Below are positions 1-9,439 of a stretch of DNA of 64,000 nt, one piece after another. Source of the DNA: Procambarus clarkii (Eukaryota; Arthropoda; Malacostraca; Decapoda; Cambaridae); NCBI RefSeq assembly GCF_040958095.1, contig NC_091195.1, positions 27,190,881-27,254,880 of the forward strand, written 5' to 3'. A program made the position numbers and the translations under genes. Within the stretch, counting starts at the first letter, position 1. Every line of letters starts with the position of its first letter. The notes under the pieces were generated by a model that saw nothing but the letters and a program-made list of their open reading frames with translations, was not told where the DNA came from and did not search any database.

Positions 1-104
1 GCTCTATCTATAAGTCCACCAATCTTTGTAAAAATTTCTTGTATGTACAGTATGTACCTTACCTAAATAAACATTTATTTATTTATTTATTTATTATTTA
101 TACA
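1..104 (+). mobile_element. LINE-A 3' tail fragment
   Basis: The first bases match the terminal part of the LINE-A 3' UTR seen complete at 50930-51015 and again at 15578-15660 ('gctctatctataa..tcca', then 'gtatgtaccttacctaaataa'). It ends in a run of TTTA repeats (about 70-104), the usual tail of this non-LTR family. No coding part is present in the window. The element either continues to the left or was severely 5' truncated on insertion. Confidence 0.75.
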
Positions 105-608
105 TAGTGCTAAATACTTGGCTACACACAAGGTCAGTCTAGAGGTTGATTTAAGATCTCCTACACAGGAAGAACTGATACTCTCTTACTTCACTTATTT
201 ATTTATTAACCCCTTAACAACCCCCCATATACATTCCCCCCAATAACAAAAATAATAATTACTTTACCACACTATCTTACGTTAAAAGCCTTGGTCCACT
301 TAAGCAGGATACAAGGTTTACACTGAACACAAGCTAGGGTAAAGCTCTACTAGGGAAACACTTGAAGCTAGAGTCAGCTTAGGGTAGGGAGACCACGTGG
401 TTCCACTGGGACCCCCTTTAGAATACCTAGTAATATAAACTCTAAAACACCTACTACACACAAAGTATACTACTCTACACATAGAACATGTGTATGCCAG
501 AAAATGAATAATGTACACAGTATATACTTAGCTTGAACAAGACACCGAAATAAGGAAACGAGGAAGAAGGGTAGGAGGAAGGGTTGAAGCTAGTCAACCC
601 TTCCTCGT
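105..608. other. Unassigned AT-rich sequence
   Basis: I find no convincing coding region or recognised repeat here. A 66-codon antisense frame at 318-518 has no recognisable motif. The only structure I see is a short inverted repeat at about 577-604 (ggaagggttga / tcaacccttcc) directly left of the foldback element that starts at 609. Confidence 0.5.
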
Positions 609-979
609 CAACCCGTTCTCGCAAATTTAATAAGTCAATATTGACTTATTAAATATGTGCATAGGTGACATACTAAACATAATAGTTTCCCTTGAAAAGC
701 TTCATAGAAAACACTGACCTTACCTAACCTACTTAGTATGTTAAAATAAGCATCTTATAGCTTCGTAATTACAATTGTTACTTAACCTATTATAGGTATA
801 GGTTAGGTAATAATTGTAAATACGAAGCAATAAGATGCTTATCTTAACATACTAAGTAGGTTAGGTAAGGTCGGTGTTTTCTATGAAGCTTTTCAAGGGA
901 AACTATTATGTTAAGTATGTCACCTATGCACATATTTAATAAGTCAATATTGACTTATTAAATTTGCGAGAACGGGTTG
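609..979. mobile_element. Foldback MITE, family 1 (371-bp palindrome)
   Basis: The 371 bp form one near-perfect inverted repeat. The left arm starts CAACCCGTTCTCGC and the right arm ends GCGAGAACGGGTTG. Internal landmarks such as AATAAGTCAATATTGACTTATT, ATGTGCATAGGTGACATACT, the CTTGAAAAGCTTCATAG block and the CTTACCTAACCTACTTAGTATG block recur in mirror order, and the centre is at about 795 (TTATAGGTATA). There is no ORF, so it is non-autonomous. A target duplication is not obvious. The right arm and centre of a second copy lie at 21245-21472. Superfamily is not assigned. Confidence 0.85.
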
Positions 980-1690
980 CCCTCGTACCGCGCGCCTCCT
1001 CGCCAACACACACACTCACACATACACACACCCACCCACAATTACAACTCACAATTATAATTCACAATTATACATGAAAGAGTGCAAAATACTTGCACTG
1101 TTAAACTCGACCGAGCTGTCAGCTGCCCCTGACAGCCACGTAACTCACCACAAATCTACCAAAATTACGTTAACAAGTCAGCCACATAAATATATATATA
1201 TATATAATCACACTTATCACAGCCTTGGGAACACAACACTTGTATAGAAGCACACACTGGTACCTACGGGCTCACCATAGCCCGTGCTACTTGGAACTGC
1301 TTGTTCCAAGTAGCGAATCTATAACAACAACAACACACTGGTATTTCTCCACAATAATCAAAGACCAGGAAGCCCCAGTGTTACCACACTGACACTCTAC
1401 CGTGCAAATGATGAACGGTACTGGACTCTCTCTCCTGCAAAAGATTACACGGACATGGGCAAGATAATCTTAAATCACCTAGAATGAATTACCTAAACAC
1501 ATCCCACCGGGGCGGAGTATAAAACACTAAGACAGCCCACACAGTCCTTAGTCTAATATATGTATACTTTGTTCCCATGTGTCCACTCACACACAGACAT
1601 GTACGCCTGCCCACACTAGGCTAAGTCCCTCCGGGACTGACAAGAACATCATAAGGGTGAAAATCTCATGCGCTCACACTTCTCCTCACC
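980..1690. other. Unassigned sequence with CA-rich stretch and double hairpin
   Basis: No gene is recognised. A CA-rich simple repeat lies at about 1005-1045 and a short TA run at about 1190-1206. Two adjacent perfect hairpins occur at 1266-1285 (ACGGGCT / AGCCCGT) and 1286-1314 (GCTACTTGGAAC, 5-nt loop, GTTCCAAGTAGC). They may be the end of a dispersed repeat, but I cannot name it. Confidence 0.5.
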
Positions 1691-2182
1691 TCTAAGGTGC
1701 TTGGAGACAAGATGCTTGGGTTCTGGGAGTTCTTTTACTCCCCAAGCCAAGTGAGAGTTTGATCCACCAGGCTGTTGCTAGGAGCGGCCCGCAGGCCCAC
1801 ATATACCTGGTTGATGGGGTTCTGGGAGTTCTTTTACTCCCCAAGCCCGGCCCAAGGCCAGGCTTGACTTGTGAGAGTTTGGTCCACCAGGCTGTTGCTT
1901 GGAGCGGCCCGCAGGACCACATATACCTGCTTGAGGGGGTTCTGGGAGTTCTTCTACTGCCCAAGCCCGGCCCGAGGCCAGGCTTGACTTGTGAGAGTTT
2001 GGTCCACCAGCCTGTTGCTTGGAGCGGCCCGCAGGCCCACATACCAACCACAGCCCGGTTGGTCCGGCACTTTCTTTAGAAAACAATCTAGTTTTCTCTT
2101 GAAGATGTCCACGGTTGTTCCGGCAGTATTTCTTATAGTCGCTGAGAGGACGTTGAACAACTGCAGACCTCTGATGTTTATG
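1691..2182 (-). pseudogene. LINE-B C-terminal fragment with 120-bp tandem repeat
   Basis: On the minus strand the frame reads a typical LINE RT C-terminus (FKRKLDCFLKKVPDQPGC), matching the LINE-B copy at 4833-7222 (FKRELDKHLQRIPDQPGC). Beyond the PDQPGC motif the reading frame passes into about three 40-codon repeats. The fragment is only the 3' end of the element. It is cut at 2183 by a foldback element and resumes at 2837. No RT catalytic domain is present. Confidence 0.75.
1711..2050 (-). repeat. 120-bp tandem repeat, about 2.8 units
   Basis: The block beginning 'gtgagagttt' recurs at exactly 1751, 1871 and 1991, a period of 120 bp, with only scattered substitutions between units. Because 120 is a multiple of 3, the minus-strand reading frame stays open and repeats 40 residues per unit (for example SKQQ.GGPNSHKSSLA). 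It lies at the 3' end of the LINE-B ORF, so it is a tandem expansion of retroelement coding or 3' UTR sequence. Confidence 0.85.
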
Positions 2183-2836
2183 CAACCTGTCCTCTTAAAA
2201 AGAACGTGGCTTTTGGCCGTTTGTCCGTATGGCCGAATTTGGACGTAATTTGAAAATGAAAAAAAAAATGAAAATAAATTTGGGATTTTTTTTTCAACAA
2301 CAGTAAGTTAAGGGTCCTCAGATAGGTAAGGTGGGCAGGAAATTCTCATAAAGTTTCAAAACGTTATGAAAAACGTGAATTGAAAGTACAGACAATGAAA
2401 GTATACAGTCTCCGTGGTGTAGTGATAAGACACTCGCCTGGCGTTCCGCGAGCGCTATGTCATGGGTTCGTATCCTGGCCGGGGAGGATTTACTGGGCGC
2501 AAATCCTTAACTGTAGCCTCTGTTTAACTCAACAGTAAAATGTGTACTTGGTTGTAACAACGATTCTTCGCGGCGGGGATCGTATTCCAGGGACCTGCCC
2601 GAAACGCTACGCGTACTAGTGGCTGTACAAGGATGTAACAACTCTTGTATATATCTCTCTCTAAAAAAAAAAAAGAAAGTCATCTATTCTAACCTTACAG
2701 AGTCGGCCGGACGACTCAAACAGAAAACGGAACAGTACGTCACTTTTGTGAGTCGATTTCATTTCAAATTACGTCCAAATTTGGCCATAGTGCGCATACG
2801 AGCCAAAAGTGACGTTATTTTTAAGAGGACGGGTTG
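2183..2836. mobile_element. Foldback MITE, family 2, with nested SINE
   Basis: Left arm 2183 to about 2262 (CAACCTGTCCTCTTA...) and right arm about 2756-2836 (...TAAGAGGACGGGTTG) are reverse complements of each other for about 75 bp with some mismatches. LINE-B antisense sequence flanks both sides (ends 2182, resumes 2837), so this is an insertion in that LINE. Its termini (CAACCYGTYCTC) resemble those of the family-1 foldback at 609-979. It has no ORF. Most of its interior is the SINE at 2406-2674. Confidence 0.75.
2406..2674 (+). mobile_element. SINE-1, full-length tRNA-derived SINE
   Basis: The head is tRNA-like with a split Pol III promoter: box A region TGGTGTAGTGATAAGACACT and box B GGGTTCGTATCC. 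The body follows (ggggaggatttactgggcgc ... cttaactgtagcctctgttt). The tail region 'cctgcccgaaacgctacgcg' is shared with the LINE 3' UTRs of this window, and the copy ends TGTATATATC and a short A run. Possible flanking short repeats (gaaagt, 2397 and 2675) are weak. It lies inside the foldback element at 2183-2836. Other copies are at 11122-11419, 16626-16892, 34670-37143 (split) and 60887-61149. Confidence 0.9.
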
Positions 2837-3057
2837 AAACACAGTGTTCTCTGATTGTGCCTATGGCACCTCTGCTCTTCCCTGGTTCTATTCTGCATAT
2901 TCTTCAATATTGTTCACTCCAGTACATTGTTATTTTACTGTGTAGATTTAGGACCTGGCCCTCCAGTATTTTCCATGTGTATATTATTTGGTATCTCTCT
3001 CGTTCCCTTTCTAGTGAGTACTGAGAGCTTTGAGACGATCCCAATAATTTAGGTGCA
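2837..3057 (-). pseudogene. LINE-B fragment, continuation
   Basis: Antisense LINE-B sequence resumes after the foldback insertion. It parallels the LINE-B copy at about 5100-5315 (the segments reading 'tgttctctgattgtgcc', 'cctccagtattttccatgtg', and 'gacgatcccaataatttaggtg'). It corresponds to the region between the RT thumb and the C-terminus. Frame is broken by indels and no active-site motif is included. Confidence 0.65.
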
Positions 3058-3560
3058 ATAATTTAGCTCGCTCTAACTCTTTCCACAAATTTGCTACAAC
3101 GGCTATTGTAACATATTTTGAATGCTGATGACTTAGGTTCTCCTCTGAGTCCCAAACACGGGATGTTTCGAGTACGGGTGGAGAATTCTAGACTAAGTGC
3201 ATGGCCGTGCACGTGCTGCAGTGCACGGCTAGCGCTTACGAGCACGTACACCAGAGGAATGTTTAGCAGATGACAACTCATCCCCTCACAACAGTCCAAC
3301 TCGGGGGCTTGGTTCGCCCACCCCACGAGTCTAGGAAGTTAAAAGAGGGGTCATTCAGTGGCATATAAACGAACAGGTAATAGCTTTCCTTCACGAATAA
3401 GCCCCATACCCACCATGGAGCCACAATTAGAGGATAGAACACCCAACAAGATGGGCCCCTCCCAAGGGTGCATCGTGAGTAGACACCCTGTAATTGCCAC
3501 CTTAAGTCCGTCGAGATCAAGTTCAGCAACAAAGGCGAGGATTGACAATCTCACATCAGG
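3058..3560. other. Unassigned sequence left of Helitron remnant
   Basis: No recognisable protein or repeat until helicase similarity begins near 3560. The plus-strand frame used by the helicase is open from 3358, but the first about 65 codons show no helicase motif that I recognise. The true left limit of the Helitron cannot be set from this sequence. Confidence 0.4.
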
Positions 3561-4318
3561 ATTCTCACATCAATTTCTGGAAATTGGGAACGGAAACGTG
3601 CCGGTTGATCTGACCTCAGGACGAATTTCATTGCCTCATAACTTCTAGAATTTAGTGACCTCAAAAGAAGAATTGGTTGAAAAAGTATTTCCCAATATTC
3701 AAACCAATTATAAGAATCATGATTGGCTGAGTGAACGAGTTATTCTTGCGGCCGAGAACAAAGACGTCTACGAACTAAACAACATTATTCAGTCTAACAT
3801 CCATAGCGAGGCAGTCACCTTCAAGTCCGTCGATACTGTTGAGGAAGCAGATGAAGCGGTTAATGATCCAACAGAATTGTTAAATTCATTCGATCTACCA
3901 GGGATACCAACACACGTACGTCATTCGAAATTCGGCTTGCCAATTATTATGTTGCGAAATATCAACCAGCCAAAACTTTGCAAGGCAGTAAAAAAAATAA
4001 TCAACAACGTCGCGGAAGCAACAATCTTGACAGGACCTTGCAAAGGTGAAGATGTCCTCATTGCTCGCATTCCTACTATTCCAACAGATATGCCATTTCA
4101 ACTTAAGAGATTGTAATTTCCAATTCAATTGGCGTTTGCAATCATCATCAACAAAGCTCAGGGCCAATCTTTAGAATTGTGCAGTTTATATCTAGACACA
4201 GATTGCTTCTCACATGGACAATTATATGTTGCGTGTTCTAGAGTCAGCAAACCAGACAATCTCTATATCTCCACAGACAATGGAACAACAAAACATATTG
4301 TATACCCACAAGCATTGT
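3561..4318 (+). pseudogene. Helitron Rep/Pif1-like helicase C-terminal remnant
   Basis: One plus frame reads the C-terminal part of a PIF1-type helicase as found in Helitrons: FLEIGNGNVPVD, VFPNIQTNYKNHDWLSERVI, LNSFDLPGIPTH, GLPIIMLRNINQPKLC, NNVAEATILTGPCKGEDVLI, then the most conserved part AFAIIINKAQGQSLE and HGQLYVACSRV (helicase motifs V-VI region). Two in-frame stops (3646-3648 TAG, 4114-4116 TAA) and a short deletion after LRNINQPKLC break it. The N-terminal Rep domain and helicase Walker motifs are absent, so it is a 5'-truncated dead copy of a rolling-circle transposon. The same frame is kept throughout, so decay is by point mutation and small deletion. Confidence 0.85.
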
Positions 4319-4381
4319 GAAATTAAACATATTAGAAACGTGCGTTTTCTCTTTTCTTTCTTTTCCATTTAACCAGACTGA

Positions 4382-4411
4382 GCCACAGTAACGCGTGGCG
4401 GGTACTGCTAG
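4382..4411 (+). mobile_element. Helitron 3' terminus: hairpin plus CTAG
   Basis: About 65 bp after the helicase frame ends there is a hairpin GCCAC (4382-4386) / GTGGC (4395-4399), followed 9 bases later by CTAG at 4408-4411 and then T. A GC-rich stem shortly before a terminal CTRR, followed by host T, is the expected Helitron 3' end. It fixes the right edge of the element whose helicase remnant is at 3561-4318. Confidence 0.8.
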
Positions 4412-4412
4412 T

Positions 4413-4416
4413 AATA

Positions 4417-4482
<66 letters not shown>

Positions 4483-4485
4483 TTA
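4413..4485. repeat. (AAT)n microsatellite
   Basis: About 24 uninterrupted AAT/ATA trinucleotides directly follow the Helitron CTAG and directly precede an antisense LINE-A 3' end. The run may have grown from the A/T-rich LINE tail. Confidence 0.95.
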
Positions 4486-4829
4486 TTTAGGAAAAGTACA
4501 TACATAGTTGCAGAGTTACAGTACAAACATTCTGTTGGATTTAAAGATAGAGGTAGTACATACAATACCTAAAGCCACTAGTACGCATAGCGTTTCGGGC
4601 AAGGTGAGGCGGGAAAAAACCCACTTAGACTAAAACTTAATAGTAATTGAGCTTAAAGTACAAATTGCGTTGAAAGAAAAAAATAATAAAAGATAAAAAA
4701 AAGGGGGAAACATGGTAAAAAATAGCCAATATACAAGTTGGTCAACAAACCTTTTTTTTTTTTTCAAATAGTAAGACATGGGTTGACATTTTAGAAGTAA
4801 GGTAGGTTACAAGGAGTTAATCAGGTACC
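4486..4829 (-). mobile_element. LINE-A 3' UTR fragment (antisense)
   Basis: The segment parallels 9117-9460 base for base in blocks: 'tttatttagg', 'gtacatacaat.cctaaagcc', 'agcgtttcggg', 'cttaatag', 'gggggaaacatgg', 'gggttgaca' and 'aaggtaggttacaaggag'. It is thus the 3' UTR of a LINE-A copy in minus orientation, without any coding sequence. It abuts a LINE-B in the same orientation at 4833. Confidence 0.8.
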
Positions 4830-4832
4830 TTA

Positions 4833-7222
4833 CCTTGACCTTGAGGTTACCTTGAGGTGCTTCCGGGGCTTAGCGTCCCCGCGGCCCGGTCGTCGACCAG
4901 GCCTCCTGGTTGCCGGACTGATCAACCAGGCTGTTGGACGCGGCTGCTCGCAGCCTGACGTACGAGTCACAGCCTGGTTGATCAGGTATCCTTTGGAGGT
5001 GCTTATCCAGTTCTCTCTTGAACACTGTGAGGGGTCGGCCAGTTATGCCCCTTATGTGTAGTGGAAGCGTGTTGAACAGTCTCGGACCTCTGATGTTGAT
5101 AGAGTTCTCTCTCAGAGTACCAGTTGCACCTCTGTTTTTCAACGGGGGTATTCTGCACATCCTGCCATGTCTTCTGGTCTCATGTGATGTTATTTCTGTG
5201 TGCAGGTTTGGGACCAGCCCCTCTTAATATTTTCCACGTGTAAATTATTATGTACCTCTCCCGCCTGCGCTCAAGGGAGTACAGTTTTAGGCTCTTTAGT
5301 CGGTCCCAATAGTTTAGATGTTTTACTGAGTGGATTCTAGCAGTAAAGGATCTCTGCACGCTCTCCAGGACAGTAATTTCTCCAGCTTTGAAAGGTGCTG
5401 TCATTGTGCAGCAGTACTCCACTCTAGAGAGCACAAGCGTTTTGAAAAGTATCATCATCGGTATAGCATCTCTAGTGTGAAAAGTTCTTGTTATCCAACC
5501 TGTCATTTTTCTTGCAGTTGTGACGGCTACTTTATTGTGTTCTTTAAAGGTAAGGTCTTCCGACATGAGTACACCCAGATTCCTTTACATTGCCTTTTCG
5601 TTCTATGTTATGATTTGCCTTGAGTTTTGTACGTGGTTTCCGTTTTTATATTTTCATTTTTTCCATAGCGCATGAGCTGGAACTTATCTTCGTTAAACAC
5701 CATATTATTTTCTGTAGCCCATAGAAAGACCTGATCTACATCTGACTGGAGGTCCGCCGTGTCCTCTATGTTGCCTACTCTCATGAAGATCCTAGTGTCA
5801 TCTGCAAAGGATGATACAGTGCTATAGGTTGTGTTCTTGTCTATGTCCGAAATGAGGATGAGAAAAAGTACTGGAGCAAGCACAGTACCCTGGGGGACTG
5901 AGCTCTTCACGGTTGATGGGCTGGATTTTATTTTGTTGACTATTACACATTGGGTTCTGTTGGTCAGGAAATTGTAGATCCATATGCCTATTTTTCCGGT
6001 AATTCCTTTTGAACGCATTTTATGTGCAATAACACCATGGTCACATTTATCAAAAGCTTTTGCGAAATCTGTGTAAATTACATCCGCGTTATGTTTGTCT
6101 TCCATAGCATCTAATGCCATATCATAGTGGTCCAGCAACTGCGACAGGCAAGAGCGCCCTGTTCTGAAACCATGTTGTCCGGGGTTATGGAGTTGCTGTG
6201 ATTCCATGTATTTTGTGATCTTACTTCTTAGCACTCTCTCAAAATTTTTATGATGTGCGATAGTTAGCGCTATCGGTCTGTAATTTTTTGCCTCTGCCTT
6301 ATTTCCTCCTTTATGAAGTGGTGCTATCTCTGCTGTTTTTAGTATATCAGGAATAACTGCCAGTATCTAGGCTTTGTCTCCACAGAATGTGGAGGGCCTG
6401 CGATAGTGTTTTTTTTACAGTTCTTTATGAATATGGAGTTCCAAGAATCCGGGCCAGGTGCAGAGTGCATAGGCATACTGTTTATGGCTTCTTCAAAATC
6501 CAGTGGGGATAGGGTGACGTCTGATATATGATTTGATGTTGGTATCGTATCCATGAAAAATTCATTTGGGTTATCAATCCTTAGTGTGTTTAATGGCTCG
6601 CTGAAAACAGAGTCGTACTGCGTCCTCAGTAGCTCGCTCATTTCTTTGTTGTCATCGGTGAAAGTTCCATCTCCCTTTCGCAGCGGCCCGATACTAGATG
6701 TGGTTTTTGATCTTGATTTTGCATAGGAGAAAAAATATTTCGGATTTCTTTCTATTTCACTGATGGCCTTTTGCTCTCTTTGCCTCCTGGGTTCTGTATG
6801 AATCTTGTAGCTTCCGTTCAATTGTTTCTATTTCTCTACCTAACCTTCTTCGCCGTTCTTGAGATAGGGTGCGACTCTCAAGTTGTTCCGCGATTCGTTT
6901 TCTCCGCCTATATAGGGAACGACGTTCCCGTTCCAATCTGCATCTCTTCCTCTTTTTTCTTAGAGGTATGCGGTTTGAACATATTTCTAGTGCTACTGAG
7001 CTTATTTTTTCCAGGCACTGGTTCAGGTTTGCATTTCCTAGCTGTTCTTCCCAGTTTATTTCTGTGAAGTCCTGGTTTATTCGCTCCCAGTTTATCTGTT
7101 TATTATTGAAGTTGAATTTGCTGAAATCTCCTCCACCGGGAATCTGGACTGGTTTTGAAGGTCTACTCCCCATGGTTGTCATAACTTCAATTAAGTTGTG
7201 ATCTGAGGTAGTACTTAGTTTT
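4833..7222 (-). mobile_element. LINE-B, 5'-truncated non-LTR retrotransposon
   Basis: A minus-strand CR1/Jockey-type LINE. It runs from the last residues of the endonuclease domain (TSDHNLIEV, the conserved SDH, about 7195-7220) through the EN-RT linker and RT to the 3' end near 4833 (sequence 'aggtgcttccggggcttag' antisense). No RNase H is seen. The 5' truncation is immediately upstream of SDH, where a stop appears. A second LINE-B begins at about 63626 on the plus strand and a third fragment is at 1691-3057. Confidence 0.85.
4870..7222 (-). pseudogene. LINE-B ORF2: reverse transcriptase pseudogene
   Basis: Reading on the minus strand: end of apurinic endonuclease (SDHNLIEV); basic linker (residues around 7182-6760, rich in RRRKR); RT fingers (PLHKGG, KNYRPIAL near 6260-6310); PGQHGFRTGRSCLSQLLDHY (about 6110-6180); VIYTDFAKAFDKCDHG with catalytic Asp; SVPQGTVLAPVLFLI; the active-site loop SFADDT (about 5808-5825); thumb; and C-terminal RGPRLFNTLPLHI and PDQPGC at about 5000-5100. 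At least four frameshifts separate the blocks (near 6800, 6290, 5590 and 5170), so no long protein can be made. The family is consistent with CR1/Jockey-like LINEs with APE endonuclease and no RNase H. Exact clade is not assigned. Confidence 0.85.
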
Positions 7223-8034
7223 CATCTTACTTGTTAATGCTATTGCATGTTCATTCGTGTGTGTGGGGGGGGGGGGGGGGGGAGATCGTGGCGTCTCATG
7301 TTGGAATGACCATATTTGGGATGTTCCAGTATGTGTGCAGTGTATCAAGCTAGCGTCACTGATTCACCCCTGTAATTATTCCTGTTTATTGATTGTACTA
7401 AATTTCTTTTACACCTTAGCAGTGTTATAGGCATATAAGTTAGTTATAATTATGTTGTTTAGTATTACTCTCTGATAGCAGAGTATCTAGAGGTTTCATG
7501 TGGGTTTTAGTTGGTACCTTGTAGACGCCATGCCGTGCGTGCTCGAGCAACGCCAGTCGCGTGGGTGGAGCTGGCTGGCGTGGACATGTTGATGCGATAA
7601 GTCTGTGGTATTTGTTTACTAATTAGTAACATAGCTGAGTTCCTGGTTAGACCATTATGTGCATACACATCTATCCATTTAAGTTGTAAAGTAGTAATCG
7701 GTGCTTATATAATGATATTGTTTTATCGTTTCTGGTGCATTAATATTTCTGGCTGCCTGTATTTCCATTTATATATTTGTATGTTCTTTGTTACCTTTAC
7801 TTTAAGTATATTGCTTTGTTAATTGAGCAGTTAACTAAGGCAGTGCCGCCGCCTAAGTAACCTGTGTGTGACTTTATCCACAAGTGTATCTACATGGTAC
7901 CACAGCCGCCGCCAGCCGCCACTCGTCCCAAGTGTGTACCACAGTACCTCAGTACCTCGAGGCGCCCGCCGCCGCCCTCACTACTACTGTGACGTCACCA
8001 CCTTACTCATCGCCAGTGCCAGTGTGTGTGCGTG
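7223..8034. other. Unassigned sequence with poly-G run
   Basis: No gene recognised. A run of about 18-20 G follows GTGTGTGTG at 7260-7283. The part at 7870-8030 is GC-rich, with CCGCCGCC-type triplets and one palindromic TGACGTCA at 7990-7997, just left of an LTR-1 copy. Confidence 0.5.
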
Positions 8035-8977
8035 TGTTACGGACCCGAGTCCAGCAGTCGTAGCACGGAGCAGTGACGACAACGCCATCTGTGAGTCCGC
8101 TCCCGAAACCTCCTCCAAATGGACGACGCCATCTAGTGAGGACGGGATATACCGGCCACAGGTGCTGGATTCCCATCTTAATCAGTTCGTAACATAGCCG
8201 CTGCTGACCTCTGGTGAGGTGGCGCTTAGACAGCAACGCCATCTATGGAGTGAATAGGTGAACGTTTGTGTCTAAACCTGTAAGTGAGGTTCCCTAGTCC
8301 CAGTACTAATGACGTGTCTGATTACAGAGTCGACCTGGGACTGCTGTATTGGACGATGGATCAGTCTACTCATGGCAGCCAAGGTCTCTCCACGAGTCTG
8401 CTGAAGAAGCTGTGAGTCACCCCCGGACGAACTCTGCTGAGAGTGTTAGCCTGCCTGTGACGTGGCAGTGTCGAGGAATCGCCTTATCCGGGGCTGGCTG
8501 GTGGAAGAGACTAGCCACTGTGGTGCTGAGAGAGGAGAGTGATCAGCGGAATCACACCAGGCTCCTGCCTAGGGTTCGCAACCCTAGTATCGGTCGTGGA
8601 GTGGCCTACACAGCGGAGCTGATCGGAACCTGCCAGCTACAGGCTGGATTGTGGTTGAAGGCCTTCACGACGGAGCACCCAGTGGGACTGTGATTTGGCT
8701 GGCCTGTGGCCAGGGTAGATTCGCCGAGAGAAGCCAAGAGGATTCATCATGGGCCACGGAGGAAGGAACCAGGGCTACTCAAAGTGCGCACCGTGGAGCA
8801 TCCTGTGTCTTCAGAGGAAGACAACTCTGTATATTTTCGTGTAGTTATAAACCCCGTGTGATTGTTATTTATTTATATGGTGGTGGTGAGAATATATATA
8901 TAAATCAGAACATTTGTATCCCTCCCCCTTTATTTTAACTTGCGTTACGGAACACATCCCTTGAAAGCCTCTACTAA
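8035..8977 (+). mobile_element. LTR-1 copy, 3'-truncated
   Basis: Starts TGTTACGGACCCGAG and follows the complete solo copy at 18007-19081 block by block (acggagca..gacgacaacg, 'acgccatctatggag', 'gctggctggtggaagaga', 'gccagctacaggctgg', 'ttggctggcctgtggccagg', 'cttgcgttacggaacac'). It stops after 'gcctctactaac', about 100 bp short of the CA end, where LINE-A 3' sequence begins. Frames at 7868-8938 are coincidental. Orientation is given relative to the 18007 copy. Confidence 0.85.
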
Positions 8978-9087
8978 CATTTTATTCTTTATACTCAATT
9001 AGTATTAAGCTTTAGTCATTAATGTTTTTCCTGCCCGAAACGCTTTGCGTAATAGTGGCTTTAGGCATTGTATGTACTAGCTAAATA
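8978..9087 (+). mobile_element. LINE-A 3' UTR fragment (sense)
   Basis: Matches 50826-50930 closely ('actcaattagtattaag', 'ttaatgtttttcctgcccga', 'gcattgtatgtactagct'). It contains only the last part of the 3' UTR and is joined to the truncated LTR-1 on the left. On the right it meets an AAAT-rich stretch shared with the antisense LINE-A starting at 9088, giving a tail-to-tail arrangement. Confidence 0.8.
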
Positions 9088-9439
9088 AATAATAAATAAA
9101 TAAATAAATAAATGTTTATTTAGGTAAGGTACATACATAAAGAGATTTTACAATGTTTGTTGGATTAATAGATAGAGCTAGTACATACAATGCCTAAAGC
9201 CACTATTATGCAAAGCGTTTCGGGCAGGAAAAACATTAATGACTAAAGCTTAATACTAATGGGTAAAAAGAATAAAATGTGTTGAGAACAAATAAAAATA
9301 GAGGTAAAGGAGGGGGGAACATGGCTGAAAAAGCAGCACAAATACAATTACAAATTATTACAGAAAATTACATTCAAACAGCGTTGTTTTGAAAAAAAAA
9401 AAAAACATAGATGGGTTGACAACAGAGGGGTAAGGTAGG

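Noticed and set aside
2406..2490. Free tRNA genes at the SINE heads
   Set aside because: Box A and box B are present, but each head continues into the SINE body and tail and recurs identically in all SINE copies, so they are SINE promoters and not tRNA genes.
7868..8938. Three frames of about 100 codons as a possible host gene
   Set aside because: They follow the LTR-1 sequence, which recurs twice more with frames disrupted.
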